A stretch of 7,299 bases of DNA from an uncultured Parabacteroides sp. (GTDB lineage Bacteria; Bacteroidota; Bacteroidia; Bacteroidales; Tannerellaceae): contig USAD01000144.1 in the NCBI GenBank assembly GCA_900552415.1, positions 1 to 7,299 on the forward strand, written 5' to 3'. The notes below the pieces were generated by a model. It had not been told where the DNA came from, did not search any database, and saw only the letters and a list, made by a program, of their open reading frames with translations. Shown piece after piece: positions 1 to 6,503 of this stretch (the first letter of the stretch is position 1; each line of letters begins with the position of its first letter). Position numbers and translations under genes: made by a program.

Positions 1-8
1 ACATAAAA

Positions 9-42
9 TTGCAAAAATAACCGCCCGTTTTTGCTACTTTTG
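9..42 (+). promoter_or_regulatory. Putative Bacteroidota-type promoter of the oxidoreductase gene
   Basis: TACTTTTG at 35-42 matches the Bacteroidota -7 consensus TAnnTTTG exactly. A TTG at 9-11 could be the -33 element, but the 23-bp spacer is a few bases longer than usual, so that half is weak. Transcription would start near 48-50 and leave a leader of roughly 22 nt before the ATG at 72. No strong Shine-Dalgarno sequence is visible in that leader, which is normal for this phylum. The position just upstream of a gene on the same strand supports the call. Confidence 0.55.
11..34. repeat. Short inverted repeat overlapping the promoter
   Basis: GCAAAAA at 11-17 is the exact reverse complement of TTTTTGC at 28-34, separated by 10 bases. 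It fills the spacer between the proposed -33 and -7 elements, so it could be an operator. It could also be the tail end of a terminator from a gene beyond the left edge, although the T-run is inside the stem. The arms are low in complexity and only 7 bp long, so chance is a real possibility. Confidence 0.3.
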
Positions 43-71
43 TAAGCGAAATAACTATTAAAGATTCTATC

Positions 72-1157
72 ATGGGAAACAAGATAAAAGTAGGAATTAT
101 TGGTTTCGGCCGGATGGGAGGGTTTTATCTGGAAGAAATGCTGAAAAACGACAAGTGGGAAGTCGCTTATATCTGCGATATTGACCCGGAAGCGAGGGAA
201 TATGCCCACAAGCTTTCTCCCAATTCCAAAATCGTGGCCGACGAGCAAATCGTTTTTGATGATCCCGAAGTGGATGTGGTAGGCTTATTTACCTTGGCCA
301 ATTTCCGGCTTGAGCAAATCCAGAAAGCGGTCGCGGCGGGGAAACATGTCATCTCCGAGAAACCCATCGCCGACTCTATCCCGCGGGAATGGGAAGCGGT
401 CAAGATTATTGAAAGTTCCGATAAGCTGGCGACAGTCAATCTTTACCTCCGGAACTCCTGGTATCACAATACGATCAAGGAGTTCATCGATAGCGGAGAG
501 ATCGGTGAGTTGGCGATCATCCGGATCTGCCACATGACGCCCGGGCTGGCTCCCGGGGAGGGACATGAATATGAGGGTCCCGCGTTTCACGATTGTGGCA
601 TGCACTACGTGGATATCACCCGGTGGTACGCGGGCTGCGAGTACAAGACCTGGCATGCCCAAGCCTTGAGGATGTGGAGCTATCCGGAACCGTGGTGGCT
701 GCAATGCCATGGCACTTTCGAGAATGGGATCGTGTTTGATATCACCCAGGGATTTGTCTATGGACAGCTGTCGAAGGACCAGACCCACAATTCATACATC
801 GACGTCATTGGCACGAAAGGAATCGCCCGTATGAGCCACGATTTCAAGACCGCGACGGTCGAGCTGCGCGGCGTGAACGTCACGGAGACGATCGTAAAAC
901 CTTACGGCGGGAAAAATATCGACCGGTTATGCGAGCGTTTCGCCAATTCCATCCTCGACGGCAAGCTGGATAAACGATTGCCGACCGCCAGGGACTCCGC
1001 GATGGCTTCCGAATATGCCTGGAAATTCCTGGAAGACGCGAAAAGCCATGAGTTGCCGGCGATCGGGGATCTCAAGACATTGGAAGAGATCCGGGAACGT
1101 CGCCGACACATGACCAACGGTTATGGGCTCTTGCATCACCGGAAGAAAATAGAGTGA
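72..1157 (+). CDS. Gfo/Idh/MocA family NAD(P)-dependent oxidoreductase
   Basis: This 361-residue protein is a cytoplasmic dehydrogenase of the glucose-fructose oxidoreductase/inositol dehydrogenase family, which oxidises or reduces sugars and related polyols. An N-terminal Rossmann fold is shown by the glycine-rich loop GFGRMG (residues 11-16) after the first strand, and an acidic residue ends the second strand (ICDID, D36), which usually favours NAD. The family EKP motif is at 96-98, where the lysine contributes to catalysis. The second domain has FHDCGMHYVDI around 172-182, and D174 and H178 fit the D-x-x-x-H catalytic pair. The length is typical for the family. The ATG at 72 sits just before the first beta strand and just after a recognisable promoter, so the start is secure. 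The substrate cannot be read from the sequence. No sugar-utilisation gene is adjacent, and the next genes run in the opposite direction. Confidence 0.93.
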   Translation: MGNKIKVGIIGFGRMGGFYLEEMLKNDKWEVAYICDIDPEAREYAHKLSPNSKIVADEQIVFDDPEVDVVGLFTLANFRLEQIQKAVAAGKHVISEKPIADSIPREWEAVKIIESSDKLATVNLYLRNSWYHNTIKEFIDSGEIGELAIIRICHMTPGLAPGEGHEYEGPAFHDCGMHYVDITRWYAGCEYKTWHAQALRMWSYPEPWWLQCHGTFENGIVFDITQGFVYGQLSKDQTHNSYIDVIGTKGIARMSHDFKTATVELRGVNVTETIVKPYGGKNIDRLCERFANSILDGKLDKRLPTARDSAMASEYAWKFLEDAKSHELPAIGDLKTLEEIRERRRHMTNGYGLLHHRKKIE

Positions 1158-1175
1158 TTGATGACTGACGATAGC

Positions 1176-1221
1176 AAAAAGAGGGTGTGCCCAAAAGCGA
1201 AAACCGCTTAGGCACACCCTC
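1176..1221 (-). terminator. Rho-independent terminator of the leftward operon
   Basis: An 11-bp perfect stem pairs 1181-1191 (GAGGGTGTGCC) with 1211-1221. It continues inside as a second 5-bp stem, 1195-1199 with 1205-1209, around a 5-base loop. On the minus strand the hairpin is followed at once by TTTTT (1180-1176), the classic arrangement for stopping leftward transcripts. In the rightward direction the bases after the stem (AACAGTATCC) have no T-tract, so intrinsic termination of the oxidoreductase transcript is less certain, though the hairpin begins only 24 bp after its stop codon and could protect that 3' end. Confidence 0.8.
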
Positions 1222-1431
1222 AACAGTATCCGAAAATGCCGTCGGAGACGTCCGACGGAGCAAAACAGTGCCGCGAAACGCCGTCGGAGACGTCCGACGG
1301 AGCAAAACAGTGCCGCGAAACGCCGTCGGAGACGTCCGACAGGACAAAACAGTGCCGCGAAACGCCGTCGGAGACGTCCGACAGGACAAAACAGTGCCGC
1401 GAAATGCCGTCGGAGACGTCCGACGGGACAA
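1222..1431. repeat. Tandem array of five 42-bp units, each with an inverted repeat
   Basis: The units start at 1222, 1264, 1306, 1348 and 1390 with an exact 42-bp period and no spacers. Units 3 and 4 are identical. Unit 2 differs from them at three positions near its end. Unit 5 carries a C-to-T change before the core and its own end variant. Unit 1 is diverged over its first 15 bases, as expected of an edge copy. Every unit contains GTCGGA-GACG-TCCGAC. In units 1, 2 and 5 the arms extend to CCGTCGGA/TCCGACGG, an 8-bp stem with a 4-base loop; in units 3 and 4 one outer pair is lost. The array directly abuts the terminator hairpin, so it would lie in the 3' untranslated part of the leftward operon mRNA. 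Its function is unknown; it is not a CRISPR. Confidence 0.95.
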
Positions 1432-1483
1432 ACGAGAGATAAGACCTGGCTCGTTTTGGCCTTCCCCGCCTTTTCTTACGCGC

Positions 1484-2683
1484 TCATCTACCCGCTTTCC
1501 CCAGCCAAGTCAGCCGTTTCCACAAATACTCCAACGGCCCTTGCCTGAAACGTGATAACCAATAACGACTATACGCGCGCTGGAACAGGAAAATCCCGAT
1601 CCCGATCAACAACGAGCAAGTGGCCCCGGAGGAATGCCATAACCCCAAGCCATAACCATAATAAATAAAGCATCCGATTATGGACTGAAAGATATAGTTC
1701 GTCAAGCTCATCCGCCCATAAGGAATCAGGAAACGTTGAATCCGATAACCCGCCTCAACCCGAAACCAAAACAACACGAACAGGGAGACCAACAGGCACA
1801 TCATGGCAAGATTCACATACGACCCGGTCGCGACGCCATAAGCGACCTTAAAAGCATCACTCCGCGCGTCGACCCAATCCGCCAAAAGCACTTTTAGGGC
1901 GGTCATGGCCAAGAAAACGACAAAAGAGGCCGGCAACAGACGCCTCCAAAAGCGAAGGGAGCGATCACTTTTCACGAAATACCTCAACCGCCCCAGCAAC
2001 AGGCCAAACATGAACAGCCCAGGGACCAAGAACAGGCGCCCGTTCTCGACTTGCCAAAAGTTGCTGTACAATTGCCCGTCGCCGATATTCGAAACCAAAA
2101 CCTCGAGAAACGAGCCATCGGTCGTCGCGCCCCAACACCGATTGGCATACACCATAAACCGGCTCCCGACATCGGTCACATAAGCCGGATCCATCAACGC
2201 GCGAATCATCCGATACCATTCAAAAGGTTGGCTCACCAAAACCGTGGCGATCACCAATACCAGTTTATTAGACAAACGGGCCACCGGAATCAAGAAGAAA
2301 CCACAAAAAGCGTAAAGCAATAAGATATCCCCATTATAGAACAAGGCATGAAGCTGGGCAAACAACGCCAACAGGAACAAACGCCAAGCGAACCTCAACC
2401 GGAAATCATTACCCTTCCGGGCCTGGTTATCCATCTGTATGAAAAAACTGAACCCGAACAACAGGGAGAAAGTGGCGAACGCCTTTCCCGCGAACAGGAA
2501 AAAGACCGTATCCCATACCCCCTTATCCAACGCGTCCAACCACGAAGGCTGGCCTTCAGGCAGGTGATAAATATTGTAATGCTCCAAATTATGCAAAAGG
2601 ACAATCGCCATCAAGGCAAATCCCCTTAAGGCATCGACAACGCCCAAACGTTCCGATTTCAATAAAGTCGAAGGCTTAATCAT
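1484..2683 (-). CDS. DUF418/YeiB-like polytopic membrane protein
   Basis: This 399-residue protein, counted from the ATG at 2683, is an integral inner-membrane protein with about ten hydrophobic segments. It has the family's N-terminal pattern, VVDALRGFALMAIVLLHN at residues 15-32, with H31 in the first membrane helix. It also has FSLLFGFSFF (72-81), NGDILLLYAFCGFF (117-130), the DUF418-like PYGRMSLTNYIFQS (321-334) and the terminal GPLEYLWKRLT (382-392). The family resembles membrane acyltransferases in fold and motif, but its biochemical role is largely unproven. An in-frame TTG at 2695 would add four residues and directly follow the NRPS stop; I prefer the ATG, 12 bp downstream of that stop. 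The tight spacing implies co-transcription with the NRPS and a role in tailoring, export or self-protection, which is inference. Sampled sequence here is richer in G+C (35 of 60 bases at 2101-2160) than the NRPS body. Confidence 0.88.
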   Translation of the reverse strand: MIKPSTLLKSERLGVVDALRGFALMAIVLLHNLEHYNIYHLPEGQPSWLDALDKGVWDTVFFLFAGKAFATFSLLFGFSFFIQMDNQARKGNDFRLRFAWRLFLLALFAQLHALFYNGDILLLYAFCGFFLIPVARLSNKLVLVIATVLVSQPFEWYRMIRALMDPAYVTDVGSRFMVYANRCWGATTDGSFLEVLVSNIGDGQLYSNFWQVENGRLFLVPGLFMFGLLLGRLRYFVKSDRSLRFWRRLLPASFVVFLAMTALKVLLADWVDARSDAFKVAYGVATGSYVNLAMMCLLVSLFVLFWFRVEAGYRIQRFLIPYGRMSLTNYIFQSIIGCFIYYGYGLGLWHSSGATCSLLIGIGIFLFQRAYSRYWLSRFRQGPLEYLWKRLTWLGKAGR

Positions 2684-2695
2684 ACCGCGAGTCAA

Positions 2696-5600
2696 TTATT
2701 TATGCGTTAAACGGCCATAAATCCGGTCGATAGCCAACCGATCCAGCATATGCCAATGGTCGCTCTCTATCCATTCTATCCGGCAATGCGGAACCAGTTC
2801 CCGCCAAGCGGAGGCGTTCTCACTGAATTGGCCATAAACCCGCTCCTCAACGCCTTTCTTATCCGCGTCATGGACATGCTCGGTCGTAAACCGATTGGCC
2901 AGGAACAAGCGAATATCACCGGGATAAGCATATAATACCTGAGACTTAAGTAATCCGCTCGTCTCCTCGACCAAGCGTTCACGCAACATGCCCAAAGATT
3001 CCGCATAATCAAAAGACCATATTCCCCACTTCCGGCGATTAGCGAAACTATCCAGCAAGACGAGAGTTGGTTTGGTATCGAGCCCCGCAAACAAAGAGGC
3101 CACAGACAAGGCCATTTCGCCACCGATACAAAAACCGGCGATCAATTGGGGCACACGATCACCCAAGACATTAGCGACCAATCGCCTATACACATTCATC
3201 AACTCTTCCCAACCCAAGTTTTCCCTTGACGCGAAATAAGCATGATACGAATCCAACACCAAAATAGCGTAATCATTTCCAAATTTCTCCACGAGATATT
3301 GGTAATCCGGATTAAAATAGGCATCGCCACAAACCAGGAGTAAGACCGGTTTATCCGCATCCAAATCCGTTCCATCCGCCCAAAAACAGAATTGCGCCTT
3401 GTTGTCACGAACAATCGCCCGAATCGTTTTCCCTTGATAAAATCTGGAAACCGATAAATCCAATCCCAAGTTTGCCGCTTGGGCAATAACCATCATAACC
3501 TCTATTGAGGAAATTCCCATATCAAACAAATCGGCCTCTACACTCACCCTATCCATCTTGCAGACCTCAGCGACAACACGCTCCAACAATCGTTCCTCTG
3601 TCGATTCAGGCGCAACAATATCCGCATCCGTATCTTCTCCCATATCCGGATCAGGCAAAGCCTTCAGATCTATCTTTCCATTAATCGTCAAAGGAAAGCT
3701 CTTTACGAAAATCCATTTAGAAGGAATCATATAATAAGGTAAGCTTTCCGATAAATAGATCTTAAGTTGACGGCCCGAAAGCGTATCCCTATAATTCTCG
3801 GCAGGCAAGATATAAGCAACCAATCTCTTATCATCAGCCACCGTCTTGACCAAAACAACCGATCTGGCAACAGCCGGATATTGATTCAACTGACTCTCAA
3901 TTTCACCCAATTCAACACGGAAACCATTTATCTTGACCTGAAAATCAATTCGACCATGAAACAGAAGATGTCCATTTGGCAATCTTGAGCCCCAATCTCC
4001 CGATTTATAAAGCACTAAATTTCTTCCCAATTCCCGATCACGTGCCGTTGCGTATGGATTAGGGATAAATTTCTCCTTATTTAATTCCGGGCGGTTAATA
4101 TATCCAGAAGTCACTTGTGGTCCACCAATATAAAGTTCACCCCAAACATAATCGGGAACCAAATTCAAATTCGAATCCAACACATAACAGGTTACTCCTA
4201 TCAAAGGTAAACCAATATCATTCGCCACGATCAAGTCACCCATCTCACAAGCGGTCGCACAAACGGTCGCCTCTGTTGGTCCATATCCATTATAAAACCG
4301 CCTTTCCTTTTTCCAATACTCGATCACATTTCCAGAAGTAGAGTCTCCACCAACCCAAAGGTCCGTTAAATCCGGCATTTCCTGATGAGGGAAACGAGAC
4401 AACAGTACCGGCGGAATCAGCGCAACCGAGACGCACTTACTTATCAACAACTCTTTCAACAAGACAATATCATGACGTTGCTCCTCCGTAGCGATCACTA
4501 AAGTAGAACCATTCAATAAGGTTCCAAAAATTTCCCAAACAGAAACATCAAAACAGAGACTGGCAAATTGCAAAACCCGTTGATGCGGCCCAGAGACAAA
4601 TAATCCCGATTGAAGCAAAGTCAACACCTGCTCGTGTCTTATCGGCACTCCCTTAGGCTGACCAGTTGTTCCAGAAGTAGATATAATATAAGCCAAGGAA
4701 GACTTATCGACTTGAGGTAATATTTCCTGAACAGGAACCGGCTCTTTCTCCTCTAACGAAAGGCATAATACAAAAGATGGAAAAACATTCAAGGCCTCCT
4801 CACGATCCGACAATACGGATCTTATGCCATAATCCCGCACAAGAAAAGCGATCCTTTCCTTCGGATAAGAAAAATCTAAGCTCACGTATGCGCCACCAGC
4901 CCGCAAAATGGTAAATATCCACAAAATCGCCTTAAATTTATCAGCCGTATATATTCCAATCGGCTCACCAGCCTTAATCTCTTCCTTAAAACGAAGACGA
5001 TAGGCAGTTCTCAACAAACGGGCACCACGCTCACAAAACTCATGAAAATCCTGATAAGAGATCGACTTCTCATCATATATTAAAGCCAATTGCTCCGGAT
5101 AAGAAAGAGCCATTCGCTCAAAACGTTCATTAATTGACTCCTCAACCGGCAACAATTGATCCAGTCGCTTTTCATACGCCAACATTAAAGCCTTTATTTG
5201 CTCATGCGGGAGCAAAGCAATTTCAGACAATTTTTGATCGGGATTGGCAACAAAAGCTCTCAAGGTCTCTTTTAGAGAATTCATCAATACACGCACATAA
5301 TCTTCCGAGAAGTCTGCCCGATAACAAATCCTCGACAAACCAACCTTTGTCGGTTCGACCTCAAGCAACAAATCTAACGCTGAAAAATGATCCAACCGCT
5401 CATAAAAATGACAATCCACATTCTTCAACGGAATAACCAAGGAATCACTCCATCCCACAAAATTGATTCCAATGTTTGCCTTTCCCAAAGCACTCGTCAT
5501 TCGCTCATTTTCCAAAGCCCCCCAAATTTCCGTTATCGTATATTTTCGGTAAGGCTTCAACATCTTATGCTGCCTTGTCAATTCAAAAAACAGATCCTTG

Positions 5601-6484
5601 ACAGAGCAAGTCTCATCAAAAGCCAAGGCATAAGGAAGGCTATTCACGAAAAAACCAATCAGGTTTCTCGATTTTGCCGGACGCATATTAATCGGATTAT
5701 CCACAAAAATGGTGTCCTGCCCAGAAAAACGACGTAAGACAAACATCCATGCCGCCAGAATTATCAAAAAAGAGGTCGTCCCATTTTGTCTAGCGACATG
5801 GTTTACATTCGACATAATATGCTCACCCAACTCAAAATTCATGAATTGACACGTATAATCGGTTGGAGAGACAGATACTTCCGGGAAAATAGTCTTACAG
5901 TTCTTATCTACTAATAGGTTTTTCCAGTAATCCAGATCCTGCTTGCCCAAATCCCGATCGATTTTCCCAGGACCATTCATATAATCCGACCATGAAGGCA
6001 CTTTCAAATCCGGATACCGTTCTTGCTCGTCCAAACTGTTATATACACATGCCAGCATTTCCAACAAGTCCCTGACAGACACTCCATCAATTCCTATATG
6101 ATGAAAAACAATCGCCAGCATAAACGACTTATCCGGCAAATGATACAACTTTACTCGAATAGGCCATTGACTCGATAAGTCAAACGGTTCACGAGTAAAA
6201 TACTCCATATCCTTCCGACACGCATCCAATGTCGAGTCGCAACATTCAAAGATAAACGGCGCCTTGTTCTCCGTTTCGAAACAGGTTCCAAAATCATCAT
6301 CAGAAACTAAGACTGCACTCAATACTTCTGTCGAGTTCAATACATATTCAAAAGCCCTTTTCAATAAATCCGGTCTCAGTTTTGGTGACAAACAAAAACT
6401 TAATCCTAAATTATAGAACTCCGCCGGATACAGATTCGCGTATTTCCATAAATTCTCCTGATAGCGATTCAACCTCAGTTCCAT
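2696..6484 (-). CDS. Single-module non-ribosomal peptide synthetase, C-A-T-TE, with a cysteine-type thioesterase
   Basis: This 1262-residue cytoplasmic megaenzyme matches the domain order and approximate size of EntF. The condensation domain (about 1-430) has HHIGIDG at 128-134, matching HHxxxDG, and IGFFVNSLP at 276-284. The adenylation domain (about 445-945) has TSGTTGQPKG (603-612), FDVSVWE (645-651), NGYGPTE (732-738), YKSGDWG (826-832), GRIDFQVKINGFRVELGEIE (844-863) and NGK with K937. Hand alignment to GrsA gives the pocket code D-V-W-L-W-G-G-V-C-K. D646 fits an alpha-amino acid, but I cannot name it. The carrier domain (about 957-1030) has DMGISSIEV with S993 as the phosphopantetheine site, in place of the usual GGxS. 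The release domain (about 1047-1262) is an alpha/beta hydrolase with C1119 in GFCIGG, D1145 in LLDS and H1243 in DHWHML as the likely triad. The start is the ATG 19 bp after the receptor stop and gives a full C1 region (LRLNRYQENLW). A starting C domain implies an acyl or peptidyl donor supplied by another protein. No phosphopantetheinyl transferase or aryl-acid gene is in the window. Confidence 0.95.
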   Translation of the reverse strand: MELRLNRYQENLWKYANLYPAEFYNLGLSFCLSPKLRPDLLKRAFEYVLNSTEVLSAVLVSDDDFGTCFETENKAPFIFECCDSTLDACRKDMEYFTREPFDLSSQWPIRVKLYHLPDKSFMLAIVFHHIGIDGVSVRDLLEMLACVYNSLDEQERYPDLKVPSWSDYMNGPGKIDRDLGKQDLDYWKNLLVDKNCKTIFPEVSVSPTDYTCQFMNFELGEHIMSNVNHVARQNGTTSFLIILAAWMFVLRRFSGQDTIFVDNPINMRPAKSRNLIGFFVNSLPYALAFDETCSVKDLFFELTRQHKMLKPYRKYTITEIWGALENERMTSALGKANIGINFVGWSDSLVIPLKNVDCHFYERLDHFSALDLLLEVEPTKVGLSRICYRADFSEDYVRVLMNSLKETLRAFVANPDQKLSEIALLPHEQIKALMLAYEKRLDQLLPVEESINERFERMALSYPEQLALIYDEKSISYQDFHEFCERGARLLRTAYRLRFKEEIKAGEPIGIYTADKFKAILWIFTILRAGGAYVSLDFSYPKERIAFLVRDYGIRSVLSDREEALNVFPSFVLCLSLEEKEPVPVQEILPQVDKSSLAYIISTSGTTGQPKGVPIRHEQVLTLLQSGLFVSGPHQRVLQFASLCFDVSVWEIFGTLLNGSTLVIATEEQRHDIVLLKELLISKCVSVALIPPVLLSRFPHQEMPDLTDLWVGGDSTSGNVIEYWKKERRFYNGYGPTEATVCATACEMGDLIVANDIGLPLIGVTCYVLDSNLNLVPDYVWGELYIGGPQVTSGYINRPELNKEKFIPNPYATARDRELGRNLVLYKSGDWGSRLPNGHLLFHGRIDFQVKINGFRVELGEIESQLNQYPAVARSVVLVKTVADDKRLVAYILPAENYRDTLSGRQLKIYLSESLPYYMIPSKWIFVKSFPLTINGKIDLKALPDPDMGEDTDADIVAPESTEERLLERVVAEVCKMDRVSVEADLFDMGISSIEVMMVIAQAANLGLDLSVSRFYQGKTIRAIVRDNKAQFCFWADGTDLDADKPVLLLVCGDAYFNPDYQYLVEKFGNDYAILVLDSYHAYFASRENLGWEELMNVYRRLVANVLGDRVPQLIAGFCIGGEMALSVASLFAGLDTKPTLVLLDSFANRRKWGIWSFDYAESLGMLRERLVEETSGLLKSQVLYAYPGDIRLFLANRFTTEHVHDADKKGVEERVYGQFSENASAWRELVPHCRIEWIESDHWHMLDRLAIDRIYGRLTHK

Positions 6485-6503
6485 GTCTTCTTTTTCATTG
6501 ATC

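Larger units (their letters stand above)
1158..1483. other. Convergent intergenic region, no credible gene
   Basis: These 326 bp separate the stop of the rightward oxidoreductase from the stop of the leftward DUF418 gene. They hold a hairpin terminator and a five-unit 42-bp tandem repeat. The remaining 52 bp (1432-1483) show only a weak 6-bp stem, AAGGCC with GGTCTT on the minus strand, with no T-tract. Open frames cross the region on both strands only because 42 is divisible by three and the repeat unit has few stops. Confidence 0.8.

Noticed and set aside
285..788. Antisense 167-residue open frame within the oxidoreductase gene
   Set aside because: It is a shadow of a strongly supported coding frame, with no recognisable domain and no promoter.
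1072..1431. Leftward 119-residue open frame across the repeats and the end of the oxidoreductase
   Set aside because: The same repeat artefact applies. It crosses the terminator and overlaps the end of a well-supported gene in antisense.
1222..1431. CRISPR array
   Set aside because: The units are contiguous, with no variable spacers between conserved repeats, and no cas gene is present.
1187..1555. Rightward 122-residue open frame with a repeated NAVGDVRRSKTVPR-like peptide
   Set aside because: The reading is a by-product of a 42-bp repeat that keeps all its frames in phase. It starts inside the terminator hairpin, runs into the DUF418 gene on the other strand, and resembles no family I know.
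2684..2695. TTG start giving the DUF418 protein four extra residues
   Set aside because: An ATG twelve bases downstream is the more usual start and keeps the full family N-terminus; the TTG merely follows the NRPS stop.
2699..3346. Terminal reductase domain, as in gut pyrazinone synthetases
   Set aside because: The C-terminus has no Rossmann-type GxxGxxG motif; it has an alpha/beta-hydrolase elbow and a late histidine, which fit a thioesterase.
2696..6484. Naming the NRPS entF or assigning enterobactin synthesis
   Set aside because: The architecture matches, but the adenylation code is not that of serine, the thioesterase nucleophile is cysteine, and no catechol pathway gene is visible.
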